Assembly: GCF_001592745.1 (NCBI RefSeq)
Contig: NZ_LUKD01000006.1
Location: 124,001 to 188,000 of the forward strand
Reading direction: 5' to 3'
Length of the DNA stretch: 64,000 nt
DNA from: Bdellovibrio bacteriovorus
GTDB taxonomy: Bacteria; Bdellovibrionota; Bdellovibrionia; Bdellovibrionales; Bdellovibrionaceae
Below, piece after piece: positions 32,748 through 42,626 of the stretch. Within the stretch, counting starts at the first letter, position 1, and every line of letters starts with the position of its first letter. A program made the position numbers and the translations under genes. The notes under the pieces are model-generated. The model had not been told where the DNA came from. It saw only the letters and a program-made list of their open reading frames with translations, and ran no database searches.

Positions 32748-35674
32748 TACTGCAAGCTCCCGTCCAATTCACGAGCAACTTCTTTTTTCACGTAAGCTTC
32801 CATCATATCGCCGACTTTAACGTCATTGTAGTTTTCAATGCCGATACCGCACTCGTAGCCTTGAGCCACTTCTTTGGCGTCGTCTTTGAAACGTTTAAGG
32901 GAAGCGATCTTACCTTCGTAAACGATTTTATTTTCACGAAGAAGACGGATCATATTATTACGTTGGATCTTACCGTCGATCACGAAGCAACCTGCAATCG
33001 TGCCCACTTTAGGTACGTTGAAGGTATTACGAACTTCCACGCGACCCATAACTTCTTCAACTACATCCGGAGTCAATAGACCCGCCATAGCTGCTTTCAT
33101 TTGGTCGATCAATTCATACACGATCGAGTAAGTTCTGATATCCACACCCATTTGTTTCGCTTTGGCTTGTGCGCCCAAGTCAGGACGTACGTTGAAACCA
33201 AGAACGATACCTTTAGCGGTGTGAGCTAGAACAACGTCACCTTCATTGATACCACCCACTGCAGAGTGGATGACTTTCGCCTTCACCTCTGGAGTCGACA
33301 ATTTCGACAACATGCCGTTGATAGCTTCCAAAGAACCGTGAACGTCTGCTTTCAGAACGATCGCAAGCTCTTTCACATCTCCGGACTTCACTTTCGCGAA
33401 GATATCTTCCAAAGACATTTTCGACGCTGGCGTCGTCGCGGCTTTTTCAGCCTGCTCTTTTCTTAGAGTAGAAACTTCGTTCGCTGTCGCTTCATCTTTG
33501 ACGATGTCAAATTTGTCGCCCGCAGCTGGAACGGCTTCAAGACCCAAAACCTCTGCTGGCAAACCAGGTCCTACGGATTCAATTCTTTCACCACGATCGT
33601 TCACCAAAGAACGAACACGGCCTTTCATTGTACCCGCTACGATGTATTGACCTACAGACACAGTTCCATCTTTAACAAGAAGAGTAGCAACCGGTCCTTT
33701 GCCTTTTTCCATTTTCGCTTCAATCACGATACCCGTGCCTGAACGTTTTGGATTGGCTTTAAGTTCTGCAACCTCAGCAAGAAGTTTCACTTGCTCAAGA
33801 AGTTCTTTGATACCTGTTTTCTTCAAAGCTGAAACTTCACAGAAGATCGTGTTTCCACCCCATTCTTCTGGAACGATTTCAAGCTCAGTCAATTGCTGTT
33901 TAATACGGTCTGGATTTGCACCTGGCTTATCCATTTTGTTCACCGCTACGATCATCGGTACACCCGCCGCTTTGGCGTGGTTAATCGCCTCTTGAGTTTG
34001 AGGCATCATACCGTCGTCTGCCGCCACCACGATGATCGCGATGTCTGTCGCATTCGCACCGCGCGCACGCATGGCCGTGAAGGCTTCGTGGCCCGGAGTA
34101 TCTAGGAATGTGATCAAAGAACCGTCGTCGATTTTAACACTGTAAGCACCAATGTGCTGAGTGATACCGCCGGCTTCACCTGCGGCTACATCCGCATTGC
34201 GAATGGCATCCAACAAAGATGTTTTACCGTGGTCGACGTGACCCATCACTGTCACAACTGGAGGACGAATTACGGCTTCCGCACTCAAATCACCAAACGC
34301 TGTTTCTTCTGCCACTGCGTCGGCTGTTTTAAATACGTTTTGCGCTTCCCACCCAAACTCCGGAACGATCAAAGCGATCGTATCGAAATCCAGATCGGTA
34401 TTCATGTTCGCCATCACACCGTTTTGCATAAGAACCTTCACCAATTGAGGAGCTTTCAAGCCCATCTCCATGGCAAGGTCGCTTAGCTTCATCGTGTTGT
34501 TAACTTTAACTACACGTTTGTGAGCAGAAGGAGTCGTGATCTGAGTTTTTTGCGCTTCACGATCCAACATGCCTTTTTTCTTCTTAGGCTGGAAGACCAT
34601 CTCACGCTTACGGAATTCAACCGCGTTGAATACCGCTACTTCTTCTTCCTTCTCTTTTTCTTTTTCACGAGTGGTTGCAGATCCTGCACCCGTTCCCGGA
34701 CCGACTTTTTTACGGCGGTCGAAATCATTTTTCTTAAAGTCATTTACATCCGGCATTGGCTCGGGTGTTTGATTCGCAGCCACGAAACCCGTACGGATAT
34801 TGCGTGTTGGAGCACCACCTGAAGGACGGTTGAAACCGCCCGGACGAGGTTGATATCCGCCACCGCCTTGAGGACGGTCGCCACCACCGGCGCCACGAGG
34901 TTGGTAACCACCTTGCGGTCTGTCACCTTGTTGGCGCTGCGGAGTTTGCGGTTGCACGCGGGAAAGGTCCATACGACCGATAATATTTCTTTTTACAGTC
35001 GTCGCTGGAGTCGAAGAACTGGATACGCCACTAGTGCCCACAACAACCTCTTTTTTACGGGCTGCTGGAGCTGGAGCCGCCGGTTCTGGCGCTGGAGGAG
35101 CTGCCGGAGTTTCTTTTGCCACCACAGGTTCAGGTTTCGCCTTCACCTCAGGAGTTGGAGCTTCCTCTTTTACCACGACTTTTGCCGCTGGAGCCGGTTT
35201 TTCAACAACCGGTGCTGGCGCAGGAGCCGCTTCTTCTGCAACAGGAGCTTCTTCAGCTTCTGCTTTCGCGGCTGTCTTCTTCACCACCACACGAGTTGTC
35301 TTAGCGGGAGCTGCTGATTCTTCTGTTTCAGCCTCTTCTGCTTTTGCGACGACTTTCGCTTTTGGAGCTTCGTCTTCTTTTTTACGACGAATAACAGGGG
35401 TTTTTGCTGGCGCTGCTGCCGCCGGCGCTTCCCCTTCTGAAGCAGCTACGGCTTTTTTTGGTGCCGCTTTACGAGTTGCTGCTTTTTTCGGTTTAGCCTC
35501 TTCAGCCGGTTTATCGCCGCCTGAGAGTTTAATTTTAATTTGCTCTAGAACTGTCGGATCCAGCTCTGCCATGTGACTTTTCACAGGCAAATTCCACTCG
35601 CGGATTTTATCCATGAGGGCTAGCGGGGTCATCCCGATCTCTTTTGCAAATTCAAAAACCTTTGGATTACTCAC
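32747..35674 (-). CDS. infB: Translation initiation factor IF-2
   Basis: 975 residues. The N-terminal ~370 residues are a low-complexity Ala/Pro/Lys/Glu region, then a Gly/Gln/Arg-rich part, as in IF-2 of many proteobacteria; the first 50 residues form the IF2_N module. The G domain starts near 470 with GHVDHGKTS, then DTPGHEAF and NKMDKPGAN. Domains II-IV follow, including the fMet-tRNA-binding C-terminal domain. It places initiator tRNA on the ribosome with GTP. A hairpin lies in the 95-base gap after nusA, and no ylxR gene is present there. Confidence 0.97.
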   Translation of the reverse strand: MSNPKVFEFAKEIGMTPLALMDKIREWNLPVKSHMAELDPTVLEQIKIKLSGGDKPAEEAKPKKAATRKAAPKKAVAASEGEAPAAAAPAKTPVIRRKKEDEAPKAKVVAKAEEAETEESAAPAKTTRVVVKKTAAKAEAEEAPVAEEAAPAPAPVVEKPAPAAKVVVKEEAPTPEVKAKPEPVVAKETPAAPPAPEPAAPAPAARKKEVVVGTSGVSSSSTPATTVKRNIIGRMDLSRVQPQTPQRQQGDRPQGGYQPRGAGGGDRPQGGGGYQPRPGGFNRPSGGAPTRNIRTGFVAANQTPEPMPDVNDFKKNDFDRRKKVGPGTGAGSATTREKEKEKEEEVAVFNAVEFRKREMVFQPKKKKGMLDREAQKTQITTPSAHKRVVKVNNTMKLSDLAMEMGLKAPQLVKVLMQNGVMANMNTDLDFDTIALIVPEFGWEAQNVFKTADAVAEETAFGDLSAEAVIRPPVVTVMGHVDHGKTSLLDAIRNADVAAGEAGGITQHIGAYSVKIDDGSLITFLDTPGHEAFTAMRARGANATDIAIIVVAADDGMMPQTQEAINHAKAAGVPMIVAVNKMDKPGANPDRIKQQLTELEIVPEEWGGNTIFCEVSALKKTGIKELLEQVKLLAEVAELKANPKRSGTGIVIEAKMEKGKGPVATLLVKDGTVSVGQYIVAGTMKGRVRSLVNDRGERIESVGPGLPAEVLGLEAVPAAGDKFDIVKDEATANEVSTLRKEQAEKAATTPASKMSLEDIFAKVKSGDVKELAIVLKADVHGSLEAINGMLSKLSTPEVKAKVIHSAVGGINEGDVVLAHTAKGIVLGFNVRPDLGAQAKAKQMGVDIRTYSIVYELIDQMKAAMAGLLTPDVVEEVMGRVEVRNTFNVPKVGTIAGCFVIDGKIQRNNMIRLLRENKIVYEGKIASLKRFKDDAKEVAQGYECGIGIENYNDVKVGDMMEAYVKKEVARELDGSLQ

Positions 35675-35769
35675 TCAGTCTCCCTGTTTTCTTTTAATCC
35701 AATTCAATGTTGCTTACTGCTTCAGCTTCGGCGGCTCAGGCCGCCACTGCTATACCGACTTGCGCCGGA

Positions 35770-37167
35770 TTATTCCTCGTCCGCTTCTTGCGCATCAAGT
35801 TTTTGCAATTCTTGTTTAAGAAGTGCATCTGCTTGAGCTTTCGCTGAAACATTCGATTTGTTGTCTTTAGCTGCTGTTGGAGCTGTTGGAACTGGAACAC
35901 CTTCAGCTTCATATTTCGCAACCAAAGCTTTCGCTTCTTTCGACAATTTTTCAGCTTTATCTGGATCGTCGTAACCAGGAATTGTCATCAATTCGTCTAC
36001 ACCCGCCGCTGCCACAGCCTGGAATGAACCGAAGCCGGATTGGAAGATGTTTTGTGCCATTGTCTCGTTCATACCTGGGATCAACATCAAGTTGAAGATG
36101 GATTCCGCAGTACGAGAAGCAGCTGAAGATTCAGAAATGATATCCAATTTCCAACCTGTCAATTTCGCTGCCAAGCGCACGTTTTGACCACGTTTACCGA
36201 TAGCCAAAGACAATTGAGAATCTGGAACTACGATTTCCATCTCTCTGTTCGCGTCGTCTAGGAACACGCGAGAGATTTCCGCCGGAGCCAAAGCGTTGCA
36301 CGCAAAACGAGTGATATCTTCGTCCCAAGGAACGATATCAATCTTCTCGCCACGAAGTTCTTGTACGATGTTTTGTACACGAGAACCCTTCATACCTACG
36401 CAAGCGCCCACTGGATCTACAGAATTGTCTTTAGAACGAACCGCGATTTTTGCGCGTTGGCCGGGCTCACGAGCCGCCGCCATGATCTCAACAACACCGT
36501 CGTAGATCTCTGGAACTTCCATTTCAAAAAGTTTCATCAAATAACGCTCGTCCGCGCGAGACATGATGATTTGCGGACCACGCGTTGTTTGACGAACTTC
36601 AGACAAATAACCTTGGATGCGATCGCCTGGCTTGTATTGTTCACCTGGGATTTGTTCACGAGGCGGGATGTAAGCTTCCGTGCGACCCAAGTCGACAACG
36701 ATAGCGCCTTTTTCCACGCGACGAGCAATACCAGATGCGATCTCACCTTTACGCTCTTCGAACTCATTGAAGATGATAGAGCGTTCTGCATCACGCACTT
36801 TCTGCATGATGATTTGTTTCGCAGTTTGAGCTGCGATACGACCCAAATCCGAAGCCTCTAGCTTGATACCGATAGAGTCATCCAGTTGCACATTTGGATC
36901 CAATTTTTGCGCTTCATCGTAAGGAATTTCAACTTCCTCATCGATGTATTTTTCACGAGGGACGACTTCTTTGAACTCAAAAAGTTCAACTTCGCCAGTT
37001 TCTTCATTATAAGCGGCTTCAATTTCACGGTAAGTACCGTATTTTTTACGAGCAGCTACCAACATACCTTGAGTGATTGCATCGATAACAACTTGTTTGT
37101 CGATACCTTTGTCTTTTCCGACCTGATCAATCACTTTAGAAAGATCTGAAAACATATTTTCAGCCAT
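35770..37167 (-). CDS. nusA: Transcription termination/antitermination factor NusA
   Basis: 465 residues. Order: NusA N-terminal domain (polymerase contact), S1 domain (GAIVVDLGRTEAYIPPREQIPGE), two KH domains (VGACVGMKGSRVQNIVQELRGEKID and SLAIGKRGQNVRLAAKLTGW), then one C-terminal helix-hairpin-helix-like segment with an acidic tail. It modulates pausing, termination and antitermination. It sits second in the operon, 15 bases after rimP. Confidence 0.97.
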   Translation of the reverse strand: MAENMFSDLSKVIDQVGKDKGIDKQVVIDAITQGMLVAARKKYGTYREIEAAYNEETGEVELFEFKEVVPREKYIDEEVEIPYDEAQKLDPNVQLDDSIGIKLEASDLGRIAAQTAKQIIMQKVRDAERSIIFNEFEERKGEIASGIARRVEKGAIVVDLGRTEAYIPPREQIPGEQYKPGDRIQGYLSEVRQTTRGPQIIMSRADERYLMKLFEMEVPEIYDGVVEIMAAAREPGQRAKIAVRSKDNSVDPVGACVGMKGSRVQNIVQELRGEKIDIVPWDEDITRFACNALAPAEISRVFLDDANREMEIVVPDSQLSLAIGKRGQNVRLAAKLTGWKLDIISESSAASRTAESIFNLMLIPGMNETMAQNIFQSGFGSFQAVAAAGVDELMTIPGYDDPDKAEKLSKEAKALVAKYEAEGVPVPTAPTAAKDNKSNVSAKAQADALLKQELQKLDAQEADEE

Positions 37168-37182
37168 GACTTTCCTCTCTCG

Positions 37183-37704
37183 TTACTTTTTTTGACCTTT
37201 AGTAAATTCAAACACCAATTTAGCTTTGTCGATGAGCGCGTACGGGATTTTGATCTCGACGTTATCTACGACAAATCGAACACCCTCATTATCTGCTGAC
37301 TCTAAAACCTGTTCGACAGTTTTAGTCGCTTTCCATTTCTTATCCGTGACCCCAACACTTTCCAAAGCTTTGGAAGTTTTGATGTACACTTTCTTGCCCA
37401 CGACTTTTTGGAAATGCCAAGGCTTGTTCAAATGGCGATCCAAACCTGGAGTGGAAACTTCCAAGTTATAGGCTTCACCAGGAATAATATCTTCATCAGT
37501 ATCTAAAATGGCGTTCAGACCTTTGGAGACATTGGAGCAATCATCCAGCGAAACGTTTCCATCTTCTTTGTCGATGAAAACGCGCAATGTTCTGCCCTTA
37601 CCCACACCAACGAATTCGATGTCATAAAGAAGGCAACCTTCGCGGTCCGCCACTTCGTTGGCAATCTTTTCTACTTTATCCATCCAAGATGGGGTTTTCG
37701 ACAT
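37183..37704 (-). CDS. rimP: Ribosome maturation factor RimP
   Basis: 173 residues. RTLRVFIDKEDGNVSLDDCSNVSKGL and YNLEVSTPGLDRHL are the RimP signatures. It assists 30S subunit assembly around the central pseudoknot. It is the first gene of the large operon that runs to dut. No clear promoter with good spacing was found, although AT-rich TATATA sequence lies about 15-20 bases upstream of the start. Confidence 0.95.
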   Translation of the reverse strand: MSKTPSWMDKVEKIANEVADREGCLLYDIEFVGVGKGRTLRVFIDKEDGNVSLDDCSNVSKGLNAILDTDEDIIPGEAYNLEVSTPGLDRHLNKPWHFQKVVGKKVYIKTSKALESVGVTDKKWKATKTVEQVLESADNEGVRFVVDNVEIKIPYALIDKAKLVFEFTKGQKK

Positions 37705-37846
37705 TTACAGCAATCCTTATATAGCATACTTCTCAGCACGCACGAGTCCAGTTCACGGCAGCGCACGCGAGCAACAAAATCCAACTGTAAGAGGGAATTG
37801 CTTTGGCTGACCACCCGTCGATGTTTCAACCAGCCGCCGCCGCGGC

Positions 37847-37873
37847 AAAAAAAAATGGGCCTGCTGGGCCCAT
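37847..37873 (-). terminator. Rho-independent terminator after rimI
   Basis: The stem ATGGGCC/GGCCCAT with a 5-base loop is followed on the minus strand by nine T residues. It lies 80 bases past the rimI stop and isolates it from the rimP operon. Confidence 0.85.
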
Positions 37874-37952
37874 GAGAACGACTCTGAAACTAGCAAGAAA
37901 ATCCAGACAATGCAAGGGTTTATCTGACCTTCCCTCGAGCGAGGCAAGGTTC

Positions 37953-38390
37953 CTACGCTAATGAGTACAAAATAGCCGTCGCCCCGTCACCATAATAGCG
38001 GGGACGCCGACGAACCTCTTTAAACCCCAGTTTTTCATAGAGTTTTTGTGCTGAGACGTTTTCTTCATGCACCTCAAGCCAGAGCTGTTTGTCCTGACCC
38101 TTCGCAGCAACCATATAGGCAAACAGTCTCTCCATATACCCTCGGCGCCGAAATCGAGGATGACTCGCCACCAGAGAGATCTCCCAAGCATCCGGCAAAT
38201 CACGATAAAGAACAAAACCCGCTAAATCCTCGCCTTCAAAAACTCCGAAGGCCTCAGCTGTCGCAAGCTCCGCACCTAAAAGATCCGCCGGCCAGTAAAA
38301 CTGCGGAAGCAACCCTTGATCGGAGTGAACGGCCTCCACCAAAGCTCGCATTGCCGGTTTATCTGAGCCCTGAAGAATTCGAATATCCAT
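37953..38390 (-). CDS. rimI: GNAT N-acetyltransferase, RimI-like
   Basis: 145 residues with one GNAT domain: RFRRRGYMERLF is the acetyl-CoA-binding R/QxxGxG/A loop, and LEVHEENVSAQKLYEKLGFKEV is the typical RimI C-terminal motif. RimI acetylates the N-terminal Ala of ribosomal protein S18. Small GNATs are hard to separate, so another protein or small-molecule target is possible. It starts two bases before the stop of the gene at 38392, so the two are co-transcribed. Confidence 0.75.
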   Translation of the reverse strand: MDIRILQGSDKPAMRALVEAVHSDQGLLPQFYWPADLLGAELATAEAFGVFEGEDLAGFVLYRDLPDAWEISLVASHPRFRRRGYMERLFAYMVAAKGQDKQLWLEVHEENVSAQKLYEKLGFKEVRRRPRYYGDGATAILYSLA

Positions 38391-38391
38391 A

Positions 38392-39021
38392 TTATTCCGA
38401 AATAAAAGTGCGCACTTTATATTTGCGCTTAATCACTTCAAACCAAGAGCGAATACGCTCTTCCAGCTGCTGTTGCGCCAGGAAGGATTTGATATTGTCT
38501 TTAAAGGACGAAAACGGATGACTGCCAAACTTCACACGGTTTTTATCGTAATAAGCCTGCGCTTCTTGGTCCGTGATAATTCCCGTCATTGAACTGGTCT
38601 TAAACGCCAAAAAACTTTTCGCCGTCATTTTGCGGGTCACAAGTTTCTTAAGTTGCACGGGCGAGACCTCGAGCTGGGCCCAATAAGGCTTCCCCGCCGT
38701 GGCTTTTTCAACTTTCGTTAATGCCGTTGAAATTTCGCTTTCCGAAATCGCGGCGACATTGAAGTTTTCAGCCTCTAAAGCCAAAACCGACTCCAGCAAA
38801 ACCGCCGTCACTGCCGTACGAAACTCCGGCTGGCCCGGGCGCACTTCATAAAGTCCTTTTAAAGGAGTCTTGGGAGGATAAAGAATATTTTCAATGACCA
38901 TTGAGATCTGAACTTCCCGCGACGTCACGACATGATCTGCCGCCTGCCCGACCGTTTCAGTCACCACTGTGGTCGCCGCCGAAGCCTGAATACAAAATAA
39001 AAGAGAAAGAAGAAATCTCAT
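38392..39021 (-). CDS. Exported SurA-N-like chaperone-type protein
   Basis: 209 residues from ATG 39021, giving a clean signal peptide MRFLLSLLFCIQASA. A TTG six codons upstream is less likely. The mature part is mostly helical, and TDQEAQAYYDKNRVKFGSHPFSSFKDNIKSFLAQQQLEERIRSWFEVIKRK resembles the N-terminal chaperone region of SurA/PpiC proteins, especially the helix pair after the catalytic domain. No parvulin PPIase domain is seen. It may be a periplasmic chaperone for outer-membrane proteins; this is inferred from similarity of pattern only. Confidence 0.55.
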   Translation of the reverse strand: MRFLLSLLFCIQASAATTVVTETVGQAADHVVTSREVQISMVIENILYPPKTPLKGLYEVRPGQPEFRTAVTAVLLESVLALEAENFNVAAISESEISTALTKVEKATAGKPYWAQLEVSPVQLKKLVTRKMTAKSFLAFKTSSMTGIITDQEAQAYYDKNRVKFGSHPFSSFKDNIKSFLAQQQLEERIRSWFEVIKRKYKVRTFISE

Positions 39022-39063
39022 AGAGTCACTATGAGCCAAGAAGAACTTAAAGTCCAGCAGACC

Positions 39064-39097
39064 AAAAAAACAAACCCCGCTTTTAAGGGCGGGGCTT
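39064..39097 (-). terminator. Rho-independent terminator after the barrel protein gene
   Basis: On the minus strand AAGCCCCGC pairs with GCGGGGTTT (one G-T wobble), followed by seven T residues. It lies about 40 bases after the stop at 39139. Confidence 0.85.
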
Positions 39098-39138
39098 GTA
39101 AACCACTGAGGAATTAATAATTAACTTTTTCTATTAGA

Positions 39139-40338
39139 TTAGAAATTTACGCGTCCGACAAGAGACATCACATAGTACTGCAACTTTTCGAGTGAGTTGC
39201 TGTACTCAGGTCTAGAAATCCATGTGTTATCATCCGCATTCACACGGCTTGAAAGATTCCACATGTATCTGAAATCCACACCCAAAGAATACTTCGGAGA
39301 GAATTCCAAGTCCGCACCCACCACAGTACCGATATCGATAGCGTGAGAGTTGGCTTTTGTATCGTTCACGTATCCATATGGATTCTTGTTATCCCAAGAG
39401 TATCCGCGGTAAGAGTAAGCCACCACACCACCGAATACAGGCTTGATGATACCAGAGAACAATTGAACTTTGGCAGCCAAAGAACCTGTGTACTGTTGTA
39501 CGTCGATAGTGTCTGGGATGTAAGTTCCACCAGAGTAAGGATATCCGTAACCATAACCGTAGTTGCCAGTGTAGTAACCTTGGCCTTCTACTGTGTAGTT
39601 AGAGTAAAGGAATGAACCCTCTACGATGAAGTTATCGTACTTAGTACCGAAAGCCACACCCAGAGCATAGTTTCCTTTTACTTGGCGAGTGTCTGGATAG
39701 TCACCGATACCAAGGATACCTGCTACGTATTTAGTTTCAAGAGGAGCTAAAGGAGCTTCTTCTTCCACTTTCATCGCCGCTGCGATTTCTTCACGAACGA
39801 TGTCGCGCGTGTTTTCTTTAGGCTCTTGAACTTGTTGAACCTGAACAGGTTGAACAGCGACAGGCTGTTGATACTGCTGTTGAGGTTGTTGTTGGGATTG
39901 ATCCAACTGATTAAATTTATCACCAAAAAGAACGCCGGCACGTTTCTTCTCGTCTTCCATACGAGAGTGCTCAAGTTTTTCGACGATTCTTTGTTCTGTT
40001 TGCAGCTCAGCATCTTGACGAGCACGACGGATTTGTTCCGCGCGAGACTCTGTCAATGGAGAAGCTTCAATCACAGTTGTAGGCTGTTTTTGAATTTGTG
40101 ATTGTTGCAACTGAGCATTGGAAGTCGGAGTCGCCTGATTCAAGATATAGATAGGCTGTCCGCTTACAGGTGCTGTGTTCGCAATTCCTGCCTGTGGAGC
40201 AGAAGCTGCTGCTGGTGCGGCCTGCTGGCTTGAATACATTTGATCAAGCTCCGCATCAACATCACTTTCTAGGCTCTGAGCAAGCGAATAAGTAGGCGCG
40301 ATGCTCAAGGCCGCAAGGATATAGAAATACTTTTTCAT
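39139..40338 (-). CDS. Outer-membrane beta-barrel protein with Gln-rich N-terminal region
   Basis: 399 residues. A signal peptide ends SLAQ-S. Residues about 25-180 are low-complexity, Ala/Gln-rich with a charged helical segment (about 95-140), and may be a periplasmic or coiled-coil stalk. From about 200 the sequence has alternating strands, many Tyr/Gly (YYTGNYGYGYGYPYSGGTY is an exposed loop) and a terminal aromatic, VMSLVGRVNF, the signature of barrels inserted by BAM. GAGGAG precedes ATG 40338. A strong own terminator suggests a well-expressed monocistronic gene. Confidence 0.75.
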   Translation of the reverse strand: MKKYFYILAALSIAPTYSLAQSLESDVDAELDQMYSSQQAAPAAASAPQAGIANTAPVSGQPIYILNQATPTSNAQLQQSQIQKQPTTVIEASPLTESRAEQIRRARQDAELQTEQRIVEKLEHSRMEDEKKRAGVLFGDKFNQLDQSQQQPQQQYQQPVAVQPVQVQQVQEPKENTRDIVREEIAAAMKVEEEAPLAPLETKYVAGILGIGDYPDTRQVKGNYALGVAFGTKYDNFIVEGSFLYSNYTVEGQGYYTGNYGYGYGYPYSGGTYIPDTIDVQQYTGSLAAKVQLFSGIIKPVFGGVVAYSYRGYSWDNKNPYGYVNDTKANSHAIDIGTVVGADLEFSPKYSLGVDFRYMWNLSSRVNADDNTWISRPEYSNSLEKLQYYVMSLVGRVNF

Positions 40339-40615
40339 AGGGTCTCCTCGTGGTACTGGTTTAAAAAACCTTTTTAAGTCATTCAGGCGTAGAGCAAGCC
40401 GGATGCCAACCTGGCCGAAAATCGTCCCCGGCGTCTAAGTTATTGATATCTAAAGTAAGTGCCTAACTCCCCCGAAAACCCGCGCCCCGTCCCCTGACCA
40501 CAAATGTGACAACTTACAAGACGGTTTCTGAAATTCTTGCAAACGGAGCCATTTGGTCACTGAGTGTGGAAGGATTCTGATAAAACTACCCACTATATAT
40601 TAAGGAGACCCCTTC

Positions 40616-41521
40616 ATGTTTAAGCCGTTGTTCCGTATTTGCTCTTTGGCTTTATCTCTTTCGACTCTAGCAGCATGCTCTGGTGGCGGCGGAGGGGGAG
40701 AAAATCTCACGAACACCGTTGAACCTTCTGCGTGCGAAGTTTCAGGACACTCTTATGGCATCGTCGGCGGAAATACTTTGGGATCCGGCAACGAGCTCAG
40801 CTCTAGCACCGTCTTAGTTGTCCATATAGATGACGAAAAAAATGAAGGCATTTGCACCGGCACTCTTATAGATAATGATAAAGTCCTGACAGCTGCCCAC
40901 TGTACTGAAAGATTTGGTGGGACGACGGTTGTAGCTTTCTCAAACAATGTCGATTGCGTTGTGAATGCCCCAAAAAGAACTCTGCGTTTGGTAACAGATA
41001 GAGCGATTCCCAACGAATACCGCTACTCTAAAAATACCAACTGGGACAACTCAACATATGATTTAGCCATCCTCAAATTTAAAGGTGGCTTAGCTCCAGG
41101 ATATAAAGTGCGGGCTCTTCCAAGCGCAGGTTTCACGATCAATCAAACAGATGAGATGGTGATGGCGGGCTACGGAGTGACGTCAGAAAAAGCCAAAGAC
41201 TCAGGTGTACTAAGATATACAACAGCATCGGCAACAAGAGTTTCAACCCGTTTTCACCTAGCGCTTATCAACAACACAGTATCTATCCCGAACACTCTAG
41301 TTTTAGACCAAGTTCAAAACGGTGTCTGCAAAGGAGACTCTGGCGGTCCGCTTTATGCGAAAACCAAAGACGGCCTGACTCTAGTAGGCATCACCTCTAT
41401 GGGCATCGACAACCGCGCAAAAAAAGAACAGGATTCCCGCGTATGTCATGGCGTCGGTATTTTTGCTGACGTTCGCGAAAACCTAACGTGGATCCGCGAA
41501 AAAATGGAAGCGATGAAATAG
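40616..41521 (+). CDS. Trypsin-like serine protease lipoprotein
   Basis: 301 residues. Lipobox LAAC predicts a lipidated Cys21, followed by a Gly linker. The S1 domain begins at YGIVGG (48-52), as in activated trypsin, with His95 (LTAAHC), Asp149 (YDLAIL) and Ser242 (GDSGGP) forming the full catalytic triad. Six or more cysteines are spaced as in trypsins. It should be an active protease anchored in the outer membrane or facing the periplasm. Such proteases are abundant in predatory bacteria, where they digest prey proteins. AAGGAG lies before the ATG. Confidence 0.92.
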   Translation: MFKPLFRICSLALSLSTLAACSGGGGGGENLTNTVEPSACEVSGHSYGIVGGNTLGSGNELSSSTVLVVHIDDEKNEGICTGTLIDNDKVLTAAHCTERFGGTTVVAFSNNVDCVVNAPKRTLRLVTDRAIPNEYRYSKNTNWDNSTYDLAILKFKGGLAPGYKVRALPSAGFTINQTDEMVMAGYGVTSEKAKDSGVLRYTTASATRVSTRFHLALINNTVSIPNTLVLDQVQNGVCKGDSGGPLYAKTKDGLTLVGITSMGIDNRAKKEQDSRVCHGVGIFADVRENLTWIREKMEAMK

Positions 41522-41543
41522 AGCCATCGCTCCGAATAAAAAT

Positions 41544-41576
41544 AAAAAACCCGAGGCATGAGCACTCGGGTTTTTT
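41544..41576. terminator. Bidirectional terminator
   Basis: A perfect 12-bp stem AAAAAACCCGAG/CTCGGGTTTTTT with a 9-base loop lies between two convergent genes and has T-runs for both directions. Confidence 0.9.
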
Positions 41577-41608
41577 ATTTTTGAGGGACCTGCTTTGAAG
41601 GGCCTACT

Positions 41609-42034
41609 CTACTGACGAACACACTCAACAGGTTCGCTCTTTCCAAGAAGAGGCCCATGTTTATAAGTAATCACCCCACGAGAAGTTTCATGTATCACAG
41701 TCCCGTCACCCACATCTTGCCAAGGTGAGATAATAAGTTGAAAAGAACCACCCTTCGAGTTAGCCCCAGTAAAAACCAAAGTCCCCGCGCCCCCATGACG
41801 AACCCCACCAATGTCTTCTTCAACGTCCAAAAAATAAGCCGTATAAGAAGATTCATCTCCGTCCTTAGAAGAAAGCACAAAAAGCGATTGAGAATAACGA
41901 GAATCCTCTCCCAAATAAGGAGATTTCTCCGTAAGAACGACGCGCTCTCCAGTGCAAGTCAAAGTAGCCACCTGATCCGCCAAAGCAAAACCAGAATTCA
42001 AAACCAACAAAAAGACAAAACCCAAAAGTCGCAT
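41609..42034 (-). CDS. Small secreted protein
   Basis: 141 residues from ATG 42034, which has GGAGG upstream. The open frame extends 32 codons further but that part looks non-coding (Cys/Phe/Trp-rich). A signal peptide ends SGFALA-DQ. The mature chain contains two cysteines (TLTCTGE and VECVRQ) near the two ends, so one disulfide is likely, and beta-rich polar sequence. No family is recognised. Confidence 0.65.
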   Translation of the reverse strand: MRLLGFVFLLVLNSGFALADQVATLTCTGERVVLTEKSPYLGEDSRYSQSLFVLSSKDGDESSYTAYFLDVEEDIGGVRHGGAGTLVFTGANSKGGSFQLIISPWQDVGDGTVIHETSRGVITYKHGPLLGKSEPVECVRQ

Positions 42035-42357
42035 AAAATCCTCCAATGAGAAAGGATATAAACAACTCAACCAAACACCACAACAGCAGAAGCCCACACC
42101 ACGAAAATAAGAAAGGACCCTTACAAACAATTAAGAACAATAACCAAGAAAAAAGAAGAAGCACAAAAAACTACCCAATCTCTCCCCCTCCGGCGAAGCC
42201 CAGAAAAGAGCGACCAAATCTTCCCCATCAAAATTCAAGTTCCACAGCAACCCAAAACCAACACGAAGCCGAAAAACCACGACGAAGCAAAGAAACCCTA
42301 AACAAAGAGAAACAAAAAAGAGCGAGGACTGTCCGAAGAATTTTGATGGGGAAGATT
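42035..42357. other. 323-base gene-free stretch beside tRNA-Leu
   Basis: No convincing gene is seen. The plus strand is strongly purine/adenine-rich (minus strand pyrimidine-rich), and reading frames here run into the tRNA or lack start signals. The stretch contains most of a 24-bp perfect inverted repeat (42213-42236 and 42338-42361), annotated separately. Confidence 0.6.
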
Positions 42358-42361
42358 TGGT
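42213..42361. repeat. Perfect 24-bp inverted repeat abutting tRNA-Leu
   Basis: Bases 42213-42236 and 42338-42361 are exact reverse complements, separated by 101 bases. The right arm ends inside the tRNA 3' end: its last four bases are the discriminator and CCA. A short direct repeat AGAGCGA also occurs beside each arm. It could fold into a long stem in the tRNA read-through transcript. Confidence 0.9.
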
Positions 42362-42443
42362 GCGGGTGGAGGGACTTGAACCCCCACGGACGTGAATCCA
42401 AGAGATTTTGAGTCTCTCGTGGCTACCATTACACCACACCCGC
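42358..42443 (-). tRNA. tRNA-Leu (anticodon CAA)
   Basis: 86 bases, class II tRNA with encoded CCA. The acceptor GCGGGUG pairs with CACCCGC over all seven positions. The anticodon stem AGAGA/UCUCU carries loop CUCAAAA, giving anticodon CAA that reads UUG. A long variable arm follows, then a normal T-arm with UUCAAGU loop. It is a likely substrate for the MiaA encoded at 8174-9133 because A36-A37 follow the family rule. Confidence 0.96.
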
Positions 42444-42455
42444 GTAGAGGGATAT

Positions 42456-42484
42456 TTTTTAAAGAAATTACCCCAAATACTCAA
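42456..42484 (-). promoter_or_regulatory. Candidate promoter of tRNA-Leu
   Basis: On the minus strand TTGAGT (42484-42479) and TAAAAA (42461-42456) are 17 bases apart, each four-of-six to consensus, and the tRNA begins 12 bases downstream. Confidence 0.45.
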
Positions 42485-42626
42485 GATCTTTTTTTAAAAT
42501 CTGCCGCGAAAACCCAAAAAAGCCCGCATTTAAGCCAATATTGCCTAAAAACCAGGCTTCTTTCTGAGGTTTCCATGAGGCAAACACCCTTCGCAATCCC
42601 TTTTCAGGCTTCGAAATGAACTAAAC

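Noticed and set aside
34850-35576. Open frames on the plus strand opposite the infB N-terminal region
   Set aside because: They mirror the Ala/Pro/Lys/Gly low-complexity code of IF-2 and have no independent support.
42035-42443. Prophage or integrated element at tRNA-Leu
   Set aside because: No integrase, phage gene or second tRNA-end copy in direct orientation is present in the window; only the inverted repeat was kept as a finding.
42131-42484. A 117-codon frame across tRNA-Leu on the minus strand
   Set aside because: It reads through the tRNA and the pyrimidine-rich stretch, and its tail is Phe/Cys/Leu-rich without a ribosome site.
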